10,929 nucleotides of DNA from Synergistaceae bacterium (GTDB lineage Bacteria; Synergistota; Synergistia; Synergistales; Aminobacteriaceae). Of this stretch, positions 5,400 to 10,929 are shown one piece after another (within the stretch, counting starts at the first letter, position 1; the number at the start of each line of letters is the position of its first letter). Made by a program: the position numbers and the translations under genes. The stretch lies in NCBI GenBank assembly GCA_031289165.1, contig JAITPZ010000226.1:1-10929 (forward strand), given 5' to 3'. Under the pieces are notes generated by a model. The model was not told the origin of the DNA, did no database searches, and saw only the letters and a list, made by a program, of their open reading frames with translations.

Positions 5400-7211
5400 A
5401 TGAAAACTAAGGAAGAAAAAACACGGTTTGGGGCGCTGCCCCAAATCCCGCCAGGATCGTGGGCCCTGAACCCATTGAACAAACGAGGACATGAGTCCCT
5501 GAAAGCCTCATTCCTTCGATGCTTTTCCGTTTTTCTCGTCACCCTGCTTTTGGTCGTCGCGTTCGTTTCCACCAGCGACGCCACTGTCGGCGTTTACAAA
5601 AAAGGACTTGTGCAGGAGACGGTATACGGCGCCGTCAGGGGCGTCTCGGAGGAAAACGCGCTCATATGGAGAGGTGTTCCCTACGCAAAGCCACCCATCG
5701 GGGAACTGAGGTGGAAGGCCCCTCGAAGATCGGACCCCTGGGAAGGGGTTAAGGACGCCTCGAAGCAGGGCAATCTCGGAATTCAACTGACGGCCGAAGG
5801 CGTGAAGGGTTCGGAAGACAATCTGAACCTCAATATCTTCCGTCCGAACACAGATGCGATAGACCTGCCCGTGCTCGTTTATATCCACGGGGGAAACAAC
5901 CAGACCGGATCGAGCGCGGAACTTCCCGCCGCGAAACTGGCGGCGAACACCAACTCCATAATCGTTCCCCTGCAGATTCGGCTCGGGCTTCTTGGTTTCA
6001 ACAATTTGCCCGCGTTGAGGACCGGCAATTCGCTGGAGGATTCCGGCAACTACTCGCTGCTCGATATCGCGTTTGCCCTCGACTGGATAAAGGAAAATAT
6101 TTCCGCGTTCGGAGGTGATCCCTACAACATCACAGTATCCGGATACTCCGCCGGGGGCAGGGACGTGATGGCGTTCCTCATCTCTCCCTTATTTAAGGGA
6201 AAATTCCAGAAAGCGTTTTCTTTCAGCGGGGGGCTCACCCTTGCCGATCCTGAACAGAGCCGCAAGGTCATCGCGAAATACGTCGCGAAGCTGGCGGTCG
6301 AGGACGGCAAGGCCAAATCAGAGGACGAAGCCGCTCTATGGCTTCTAAAGGACGACCCCGGCGTGCGCGCGTACCTTTACGGGCTTTCGGCCGACAGACT
6401 GGCCGCGCTGGTTGGCAACGCCATGATCCGGCTTTCGGGATTTCCACATCTTTTCAGGGACGGCGAAGTGCTTCCCAAAGAGGGCTTCGGCACGGACAAG
6501 TATAATTCCGTGCCTGTCGTCCTGCTGGCGAGCGCGACGGAATTTTCTCCGTTCGCGGCGAGCGATCCCTTTTTTGCCCAGGCCGTAAATGATAAAAGGG
6601 CATTGTCCGATCCTGAAACGCGCGGGAAGTTCGTATTCGCGGTGAGGCACGGCAGCAGATTCTACGAATATTTTAACGCCGAGGAATCCGCTAAAACTAT
6701 TTTTGAACACTACAAAGCGCCGATCTATACCGTGGATATTCTGTGGGGCACGGACAAAGAGATCGTAGGGGAAGAGTTCGCCGTACTGTCCGGCGCCGCG
6801 CATGGCATCTTCCGCCCATTTCTGACGGACGAAGCCATCGGCCTCAGAGCAACGTATCCGCAGGCTTTCGAGAACGATGGAGCGCGCGGCCTGACAAAAA
6901 ATTTTCAGCGCTATCTCGCCAACTTCCTCCGCACCGGCAATCCGAACGGCGTAGGACTGCCTGAATGGAGCGCGTGGGAATCGACACATTCCGGACCGAC
7001 GCAGCTTCTCCTGAACGCGGACAAAAGCAGGACTATCATCACTCAGTCGTTTCGGCGCACCACGTATGAGGAACTGTTGCACGACCTGGAAGCGGACGAC
7101 AGCGTTTCTCCGGACGCCAGAAAGGAGATCATCTCCAAAGTCCTGAATGGCAGGTGGTTCAGCGACGGACTGGACAAACATTTCGGCAATACAAGCCTCT
7201 GGGCAAAGTAA
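5400..7211 (+). CDS. Exported type-B carboxylesterase/lipase-like alpha/beta hydrolase
   Basis: This 603-aa serine hydrolase belongs to the carboxylesterase type-B (COesterase) family. An early conserved block reads RGVPYAKPPIGELRW (91-105). SEDNLNLNIF (138-147) corresponds to the EDCLYLN signature but has Asn where Cys is usual. YIHGGN (161-166) supplies the oxyanion hole. The nucleophile elbow GYSAGG (248-253, Ser250) has Tyr where most members have Glu. Glu381 (SATEF) and His468 (SGAAHG) fit the rest of the triad. A hydrophobic segment at about 42-58, followed by STSDA, is a signal peptide, so it acts outside the cytoplasm. The first 35 residues are an unusual extension partly encoded by a GC-rich repeat. 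GGAGG lies 7 nt before the ATG. It lies inside the methionine operon; hydrolysis of an ester or amide precursor of the transported substrate is only a guess. Confidence 0.85.
   Translation: MKTKEEKTRFGALPQIPPGSWALNPLNKRGHESLKASFLRCFSVFLVTLLLVVAFVSTSDATVGVYKKGLVQETVYGAVRGVSEENALIWRGVPYAKPPIGELRWKAPRRSDPWEGVKDASKQGNLGIQLTAEGVKGSEDNLNLNIFRPNTDAIDLPVLVYIHGGNNQTGSSAELPAAKLAANTNSIIVPLQIRLGLLGFNNLPALRTGNSLEDSGNYSLLDIAFALDWIKENISAFGGDPYNITVSGYSAGGRDVMAFLISPLFKGKFQKAFSFSGGLTLADPEQSRKVIAKYVAKLAVEDGKAKSEDEAALWLLKDDPGVRAYLYGLSADRLAALVGNAMIRLSGFPHLFRDGEVLPKEGFGTDKYNSVPVVLLASATEFSPFAASDPFFAQAVNDKRALSDPETRGKFVFAVRHGSRFYEYFNAEESAKTIFEHYKAPIYTVDILWGTDKEIVGEEFAVLSGAAHGIFRPFLTDEAIGLRATYPQAFENDGARGLTKNFQRYLANFLRTGNPNGVGLPEWSAWESTHSGPTQLLLNADKSRTIITQSFRRTTYEELLHDLEADDSVSPDARKEIISKVLNGRWFSDGLDKHFGNTSLWAK
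5427..5468 (+). repeat. GC-rich palindromic repeat inside the esterase N-terminus
   Basis: TTTGGGGC (5427-5434) and GCCCCAAA (5438-5445) form a perfect 8-bp hairpin with a 3-nt loop. A second, degenerate stem CAGG/CCTG (5452-5455 with 5465-5468) follows. The order GGGGC-GCCCCAAA, CCCGCCAGG, CCCTGAACCC resembles interspersed intergenic elements I recall from several anaerobe genomes (recollection, not a search). It encodes about residues 10-23 of the esterase, ahead of the hydrophobic signal core, which suggests an element captured in frame. Confidence 0.5.
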
Positions 7212-7311
7212 CAGCGTAAATACAGCGGTTTCAATCCGCAAAGCGCTGCCCCCCCCGAGACCCCCCTGATTCTTCAGCGAAAAATTTAAATTTGACAAAG
7301 GAGAAATCGTT
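7212..7311 (+). promoter_or_regulatory. Spacer before metQ1 with C-tract repeat
   Basis: The 100-nt gap between the esterase and metQ1 contains a possible stem CAGCG/CGCTG (7223-7227 with 7244-7248). This is followed by a run of eight C, then GAGACCCCCC, an AT-rich AAATTTAAATTTGACA stretch and the AGGAG ribosome site. The order GCTG-C(7-8)-GAGACCC-AAATTTGA-GGAG recurs before metQ2, so this is a duplicated or interspersed leader. No promoter with a convincing -10 box was found. Confidence 0.5.
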
Positions 7312-8124
7312 ATGAAGAGGATACTGACAGCGTTTCTTGTTTTGACGATGGTGGCGGGCTTTTCCGCCGATGCCGCGTCGGCGGCGGAGCGAACGAAGGT
7401 CAAGGTCGGCGTCACCGGCGAAATTTATCAGGACATATGGGGACCGGCGATAAAGGAGCTGGCGGCCGAGGGGATCGACCTCGAACTGGTCAGCTTCTCC
7501 GACTACACGCTTCCCAACGCGGCGCTGGACGCGGGCGAAATCGACCTGAACACGTTCCAGCACTATAACTATCTGAACAACGAGGTCAAAACCAAGGGCT
7601 ACAAAATCACGGCGATCGCCGACAACTTTCTTTCCTCGATGTCCGTGTACTCCAAAAAAATCAAAAACCTGAAGGAGCTGAAGAAAGGCGACAAAATCGC
7701 GATCCCCAACGACGTCATCAACACGGGGCGGGCGCTTCTGGTCATTCAGGGCGCGGGGCTCATAAAGGTGGACCCCGCTAAAGGCAACACGCCGGAGACG
7801 ACGGACATCGTCGAGAATCTGATCGGGATCGAGTTCGTTCCGGTCGATGCCGCGCAGGTTCCCTCTCTGCTCCCGGATGTGGCGGCAGGCGTCATCAACG
7901 GCGGCTACGCGATCGATTTCGGATTGAGCCCCGCGAAGGACGCCATCTTCTACGACGACCTGAGTTTCTACAAGGATAAGGGCTACGTCAACATCGTGGC
8001 CGCGAGGACGGCGGATAAGGACAGCGAGGTTTATAAGCGGGTGGTGAAGGCGTTCCACTCGGACGAGGTGAAACAGGTGCTGGCGGGTAAGTTCCAGGGT
8101 TCCCTGCTGCCCGTGTGGGATTGA
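7312..8124 (+). CDS. metQ: Methionine-binding periplasmic protein MetQ/NlpA family (copy 1)
   Basis: This 270-aa substrate-binding protein captures methionine outside the membrane and delivers it to MetNI. Residues 1-24 form a signal peptide ending ASA; there is no lipobox Cys, unlike the common lipoprotein form of MetQ. The mature part has the NlpA/MetQ pattern: KVGVTGEIYQDIW (32-44), PNAALDAGEIDLNTFQH (about 67-83), a YSKKIKNLKEL block, GDKIAIPND, and GYAIDFGLSP near 203-212. It is about two-thirds identical by eye to the next gene and colinear throughout, so the pair arose by tandem duplication. AGGAG lies 8 nt before the ATG. Its place two genes after metNI supports a shared transporter, though the two copies may differ in ligand. 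Confidence 0.92.
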   Translation: MKRILTAFLVLTMVAGFSADAASAAERTKVKVGVTGEIYQDIWGPAIKELAAEGIDLELVSFSDYTLPNAALDAGEIDLNTFQHYNYLNNEVKTKGYKITAIADNFLSSMSVYSKKIKNLKELKKGDKIAIPNDVINTGRALLVIQGAGLIKVDPAKGNTPETTDIVENLIGIEFVPVDAAQVPSLLPDVAAGVINGGYAIDFGLSPAKDAIFYDDLSFYKDKGYVNIVAARTADKDSEVYKRVVKAFHSDEVKQVLAGKFQGSLLPVWD

Positions 8125-8132
8125 TTGAAGCT

Positions 8133-8191
8133 CAGGGGGGCGGAGTCCGCTTGCCCTTGGGGCTCGCTGGCCCCCCCGAGACCCTTTTTTT
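8133..8191 (+). repeat. GC-rich hairpin repeat with T-run between metQ1 and metQ2
   Basis: The spacer contains the palindrome GCGGAGTCCGC, then GGGGC (8159-8163) pairing with GCCCC (8170-8174), then CCCGAGACCC and seven T residues (8185-8191). It shares the C-run, GAGACCC and AAATTTGA order with the spacer before metQ1. The hairpin followed by a T-run could end part of the transcripts and lower expression of metQ2 and the gene after it, but ten bases separate stem and T-run, so this is uncertain. Confidence 0.5.
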
Positions 8192-8216
8192 AAATTTGAA
8201 AATGGAGGAAATGGAA

Positions 8217-9032
8217 ATGAAAACGAGGAAGGTATTTGTGGCGCTGTTTGTCGCGGTTCTTGTGGCGGGGCTTTTCGCCTCCGGCGTCGAGGCCGCGGAA
8301 CGGGTGAAGCTCAAGATCGGCATCGTCGGGGAGAGCTACGAGGCGATATGGGCGCCGGTCATCAAAACGCTGGCCGCGGAGGGCATCGATATCGAGCTGA
8401 TCAACTTCGCCGACTACATGACGCCAAACGCGGCGTTGGATGCGGGGGAGCTGGACCTGAACGCTTTTCAGCATCACGCGTTCCTGAACAACGAGATCAA
8501 AAACAAGGGCTACAGGATCACGCCTATCGCGGAGACGTTTCTTTCCGCTATGTGCCTGTATTCCAAAAAAATCAAGAGCATTAAGGAGTTGAAAGAGGGC
8601 GATAAAATCGCTTTCCCCAACGAGGTCATCAACCAGGGACGCTCGTTGACGGTTTTGCAGGGGGCGGGCCTGCTTAAACTGAGGCCTGAAGCCGGGTTGA
8701 CGCCGGACGTGACGGACATCGTCGAGAACCCGCTCAAACTCGAATTTGTGACGGTCGACGCCGCGCAGGTCGCCTCGATACTGGACGATGTCGCGGCGGG
8801 CGTCATCAACGGCAACTACGCCATAGACTTCGGCCTGAGTCCGGCGAAGGACTCCATTTTTTATGACGACCTGCGCTTCTATAAGGACAACAGCTACGTC
8901 AACCTGATCGCCGCCAGGACGCAGGACGCCGACAAAGAAGTTTTCAAAAAGGTCGTCAGGGCGTACCAGACGGACGAAGTGAAGCAGGTTTACCACGATT
9001 ACTTCGAGGGTTCCTATCTGCCCGTGTGGTAA
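8217..9032 (+). CDS. metQ: Methionine-binding periplasmic protein MetQ/NlpA family (copy 2)
   Basis: This 271-aa paralogue of the preceding gene starts MKTRKVF. Its signal peptide of about 26 residues ends GVEA and, as in copy 1, has no lipobox Cys. Conserved blocks include KIGIVGESYEAIW, PNAALDAGELDLNAFQH, YSKKIKSIKEL, GDKIAFPNE and NYAIDFGLSP. The open frame extends to 8115 upstream, but those extra codons run through the intergenic repeat, and ATG 8217 is 8 nt after GGAGG, so 8217 is chosen. Differences from copy 1 near the binding region (HYNYLNN versus HHAFLNN, SSMSVYS versus SAMCLYS) leave room for a different ligand such as D-Met, a Met derivative or a dipeptide; this is inference. The next gene begins 19 nt downstream. 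Confidence 0.92.
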   Translation: MKTRKVFVALFVAVLVAGLFASGVEAAERVKLKIGIVGESYEAIWAPVIKTLAAEGIDIELINFADYMTPNAALDAGELDLNAFQHHAFLNNEIKNKGYRITPIAETFLSAMCLYSKKIKSIKELKEGDKIAFPNEVINQGRSLTVLQGAGLLKLRPEAGLTPDVTDIVENPLKLEFVTVDAAQVASILDDVAAGVINGNYAIDFGLSPAKDSIFYDDLRFYKDNSYVNLIAARTQDADKEVFKKVVRAYQTDEVKQVYHDYFEGSYLPVW

Positions 9033-9051
9033 CAATGTACGGCGAGACGCA

Positions 9052-9888
9052 ATGAGGCTGGCGCTCGGATCCATGCCGGATAAGGCGAAGCTCAAACGAA
9101 AGATCGGGCGTGAGGCCGGGAAGCTCGGGATGAACCTTCTGGGCGTTGCGGGCGTGGGGCGCTGGGAGAAGTACGGCGAGACGGACCGGGCCTTTTTCCC
9201 GACGAGCATCTGGCCGTGGAGCAGGACGGTGATCGTCATGGGCACACAGATTTTTCTGCCGATGCTCGAAACCACGCCGTCGGTCGTCTACTCCGAACTC
9301 TACAACACGACGAACCGAATTCTGGACGAGGCCGCCTGCCGAATCGCGAATTTTCTCAACACGCTGGGCTGCAGAGCCTTCTACTTTCCCCGCGACGGTT
9401 ACGGCGACATCTCGGTGCTGGTCGAAAAGCCGGAGGCCGCCTTCTCGCACGTTCTGGCGGGAAAATACGCGGGCCTGGGGACGATCGGGTTTAACCACAC
9501 GCTCCTGACCCCCGAGTACGGCCCGCGCGTTCGGCTGGTCTCGGTGATAACGGACGCGGACCTCGCGCCGGACAGGGTCGTCAAAAAAGATCTCTGCATC
9601 AACTGCGGCCTTTGCAAAAAAAACTGCCCGGTGAGCGCGTTCACCGAAAACCCGGACGCCCCGATAGCGGACATGGATAAGAACAGGTGCGCGCTGTACC
9701 ACCAGCGCCTGAAAGATGAACTGCGCTATCCCTGCGGCGTCTGCACCAAAGTCTGTCCGGTGGGCCTGGACCGCAAAATCTACGGCAATTCCTCCGTGAC
9801 GCCGGAGGGCATCGCCCACTGCCAGAGCTTTGGATCGAAAAACGCGGTGAAAGGGAACTCTCGACGTCCCAAATCGACGCCAAACTGA
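9052..9888 (+). CDS. QueG-like two-[4Fe-4S] protein, last gene of the operon
   Basis: This 278-aa soluble protein resembles epoxyqueuosine reductase and related corrinoid/Fe-S reductases. A fold-typical block YAGLGTIGFNHTLLTPEYG lies at 139-157. It is followed by a ferredoxin motif CINCGLCKKNCP (Cys182, 185, 188, 192) and a second set (Cys213, and CGVCTKVCPVG with Cys228, 231, 235), enough for two 4Fe-4S clusters. It is shorter than typical QueG (about 350-390 aa) and lacks a C-terminal HEAT-like extension, so queuosine formation should not be assumed. A redox or corrinoid-linked role is possible. There is no signal peptide. ATG 9052 has only a weak SD; ATG 9073 is an alternative. It lies 19 nt after metQ2 and just before a strong terminator, hence the last gene of the transport operon. 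Confidence 0.75.
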   Translation: MRLALGSMPDKAKLKRKIGREAGKLGMNLLGVAGVGRWEKYGETDRAFFPTSIWPWSRTVIVMGTQIFLPMLETTPSVVYSELYNTTNRILDEAACRIANFLNTLGCRAFYFPRDGYGDISVLVEKPEAAFSHVLAGKYAGLGTIGFNHTLLTPEYGPRVRLVSVITDADLAPDRVVKKDLCINCGLCKKNCPVSAFTENPDAPIADMDKNRCALYHQRLKDELRYPCGVCTKVCPVGLDRKIYGNSSVTPEGIAHCQSFGSKNAVKGNSRRPKSTPN

Positions 9889-9898
9889 AAATGCCTGA

Positions 9899-9945
9899 GC
9901 GGGCCGTCCCGGATTCGATTCTTCTGCGGGAGGCCCGCTTTATTT
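9899..9945 (+). terminator. Intrinsic terminator of the methionine transport operon
   Basis: GCGGGCC (9899-9905) pairs with GGCCCGC (9932-9938) and, after one bulged G, TCCCG (9907-9911) pairs with CGGGA (9927-9931), giving 12 pairs around a 15-nt loop. TTTATTTG follows directly. It lies 10 nt after the Fe-S protein stop codon. Confidence 0.85.
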
Positions 9946-10239
9946 GTACGCGTTCAGAGCCACTCAACGATTTGCCGTCAAACACGGGAGCGAGGACTTC
10001 CCTTCTGGCGGTTACTTTCAGCCCGCCTCGATGTTATACCCCGAAAAAGCAGGAGGATTCACGGTGGCGAAAGTATGAAACAACGGACGAAAGAAGCGAC
10101 TGTAAAAGGGACAAAAGCCCACCGGCTCCCAGACTGTGATAGTAGCCAGGAGTTGAAGTAAGGGGTCAATCAGGAAACAAAACTTCAGCAGTTACGGGGC
10201 TTGAGCCCCGACAACTGGATATCCGGGGCGACGCGCTGA
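9946..10239. other. Non-coding or degenerate stretch before the transposase remnants
   Basis: No convincing gene is visible in this 294-nt stretch; every frame is broken by stops or lacks a start signal. A perfect hairpin CGGGGC-TTGA-GCCCCG lies at 10195-10210. A short frame reading KLQQLRGLSPDNWISGA (roughly 10177-10230) could be a further, more decayed part of the ISL3-like transposase that follows. An AGGAGGA at about 10051 has no credible long ORF after it. Confidence 0.4.
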
Positions 10240-10407
10240 CAAAATTGCCTGAACTACCATGAGAGTCATATAACGACTGGCTCACTGGAGGGAACGAATA
10301 CAAAGATCCGAGTATTACAGAGACGAGCGTATGGATTTCGGTATAAGGAATATTTGAAGTTAAGAATCTATGCCCTGCATGACACTCCGTTCAAAATAGA
10401 TATATGA
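10240..10407 (+). pseudogene. C-terminal remnant of an ISL3-family-like transposase
   Basis: An open frame of 55 codons between stops encodes HITTGSLEGTNTKIRVLQRR, then AYGFRYKEYLKLRIYALHD, then a short tail before TGA 10405-10407. This matches the C-terminal end of ISL3-family (DDE) transposases, where the catalytic Glu stands in the pattern P-I-S/T-T-G-x-L-E-G-T-N-N-K-I-K and is followed by Q-x-x-Y-G-F-R-D-x-E-F-F-K-L-K. No start codon and none of the N-terminal zinc-finger or catalytic Asp region is found upstream, so only about one eighth of the gene survives. No terminal inverted repeats were recognised. The family call is from memory of the motif. Confidence 0.7.
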
Positions 10408-10428
10408 ACACAGCCATGACAGCCCTGA

Positions 10429-10680
10429 ACGCAAATCCAGGAAGAGCCGAAAAAAGTACTGCCTGAGAAGGATGTGCTGCAAAGTGTTCCCGAAGTGGGA
10501 TTCGTTACGTCGAGTAGATTTCGAACGGAGATATTTGATCCCAACCGTTTGAGACGGGCGAACAACTGACCAGCTTTATTGTTTTGGCGCCGATAATCAG
10601 TCAAAGTGGTGCGAGTAGTGGATACGCATGATGTTACCCTGCGGACAGGGGAAATGGAGGAGTGTGCCGGAGCGCGGAAT
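10429..10680 (+). pseudogene. Frameshifted C-terminal remnant of an IS110-family-like transposase
   Basis: Three successive frames together spell the C-terminal (transposase_20) part of an IS110-type enzyme. Frame one (10429-10559) gives EEPKKVLPEKDVLQSVPEVG, then FVTSSRFRTEIFDPNRLRR, the IPGVG-like helix-hairpin-helix region. Frame two (10560-10628) gives EQLTSFIVLAPIISQSGASS, the usual E-L-T-x-F-L-G-L-A-P-x-x-x-Q-S-G block. Frame three (from 10628) gives MMLPCGQGKWRSV, the usual P-x-G-Q-x-x-L-R-S block. At least two frameshifts, a lost N-terminal DEDD domain and no start codon show it is dead. Later sequence (10680-10836) is too eroded to assign. It follows the ISL3-like fragment by 21 nt. 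Confidence 0.75.
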
Positions 10681-10836
10681 GTCAGGTTATTTGTCGCGTT
10701 TCGAGACGGTATTCCAGTCGCCGCGCAACAGTGATAGAATAATAAAGCTGTTACGTAAATTCCTGAGGGGGGAGCGGGTACATGAAAAATTTATTGAAGA
10801 ACTCGACAAACGAAAATCTAATCCGACAAACTCCCC

Positions 10837-10864
10837 TTGACACGCAGACTGGATCGATTATAAT
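10837..10864 (+). promoter_or_regulatory. Consensus sigma70 promoter pointing off the window
   Basis: A perfect TTGACA (10837-10842) and a perfect TATAAT (10859-10864) are separated by 16 nt. It reads rightward into the heptamer array and whatever lies beyond. The metN operon promoter has the same TTGACA and 16-nt spacing. The two perfect hexamers predict a strong promoter, with transcription starting inside the first or second repeat. Confidence 0.75.
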
Positions 10865-10866
10865 TC

Positions 10867-10929
10867 TTCGGGCTTCGGGCTTCGGGCTTCGGGCTTCGGG
10901 CTTCGGGCTTCGGGCTTCGTGATTCGGGC
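10867..10929 (+). repeat. Tandem heptamer array (TTCGGGC)n
   Basis: Seven perfect head-to-tail copies of TTCGGGC (10867-10915) are followed by a variant TTCGTGA (10916-10922) and another TTCGGGC (10923-10929) at the window end, so the full length is unknown. The array starts 3 nt after the -10 box, so it would make up the 5' end of the transcript. A 7-nt unit is prone to slipped-strand copy changes, and each change shifts any reading frame by one base. Whether it is in a leader or in a coding region cannot be seen here. Confidence 0.9.

Noticed and set aside
7288..7320. TTGACA before metQ1 as an internal promoter
   Set aside because: No acceptable -10 hexamer is found 15-19 nt downstream; the region there is the ribosome site and start codon.
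8190..9275. Long minus-strand frames opposite metQ1, metQ2 and the Fe-S gene
   Set aside because: They mirror clear coding sequence on the plus strand, have Arg/Val/Asp-rich composition typical of antisense frames and no motifs.
9891..10139. 82-codon plus-strand ORF after the Fe-S gene
   Set aside because: It starts at the terminator hairpin, has no SD and no recognisable protein features.
10628..10840. 70-codon ORF as a separate small gene
   Set aside because: Its first codons (MMLPCGQGKWRSV) continue the frameshifted IS110-like transposase, so it is better read as part of that pseudogene.
10867..10929. Heptamer array as a CRISPR
   Set aside because: Units are 7 nt and contiguous without spacers, so it is a simple tandem repeat.

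Overview
The window looks like chromosomal DNA of a moderately high-GC, diderm-type anaerobe. The exported proteins carry Sec signal peptides, Shine-Dalgarno (SD) sequences are GGAGG/AAGGGAG, and there is an amino-acid-catabolism flavour. A member of the Synergistota is my best guess, from general protein style only, with low confidence.

Left part (minus strand): positions 1-1846 hold the first 615 codons of an exported FG-GAP/VCBS-like repeat protein that runs off the window edge. Next to it is a PLP-dependent Cys/Met-metabolism lyase (about 2015-3232). The lyase is transcribed divergently from the methionine transporter operon.

Centre (plus strand): a six-gene run, metN - metI - carboxylesterase - metQ1 - metQ2 - QueG-like Fe-S protein (3654-9888), ends at a strong intrinsic terminator. 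MetN/MetI/MetQ form a methionine-type ABC importer with two tandem binding proteins. The esterase and the Fe-S protein are unexpected passengers.

The most interesting part is the 300-nt leader before metN. A sigma70-type promoter (3321-3348) and an AT-rich inverted repeat (3361-3387) precede a well-placed SD and a 34-codon ORF (3416-3520). Eleven of its 34 residues are Met (6) or Cys (5), clustered as Met-Cys-Met-Cys then Met-x-Met. The RNA has a complete trp-style attenuator geometry: a 1:2 protector hairpin whose loop holds the Met/Cys codons, a 14-bp 2:3 antiterminator, and a 3:4 terminator with eight U residues just before metN. This predicts ribosome-mediated transcription attenuation of a methionine importer by Met/Cys charging, in place of the T-box or SAM riboswitch usually expected. 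I know of no described methionine leader-peptide attenuator of this kind, but could not search.

Right part (9946-10929): a gene-poor, lower-GC stretch. It holds C-terminal remnants of two transposases, first ISL3-like and then an IS110-like one broken by at least two frameshifts. After these come a promoter with perfect TTGACA and TATAAT hexamers and a heptamer tandem array (TTCGGGC, at least seven perfect copies) running to the window edge. GC-rich interspersed repeats lie in front of both metQ genes, and one appears to have been captured in frame in the N-terminus of the esterase.
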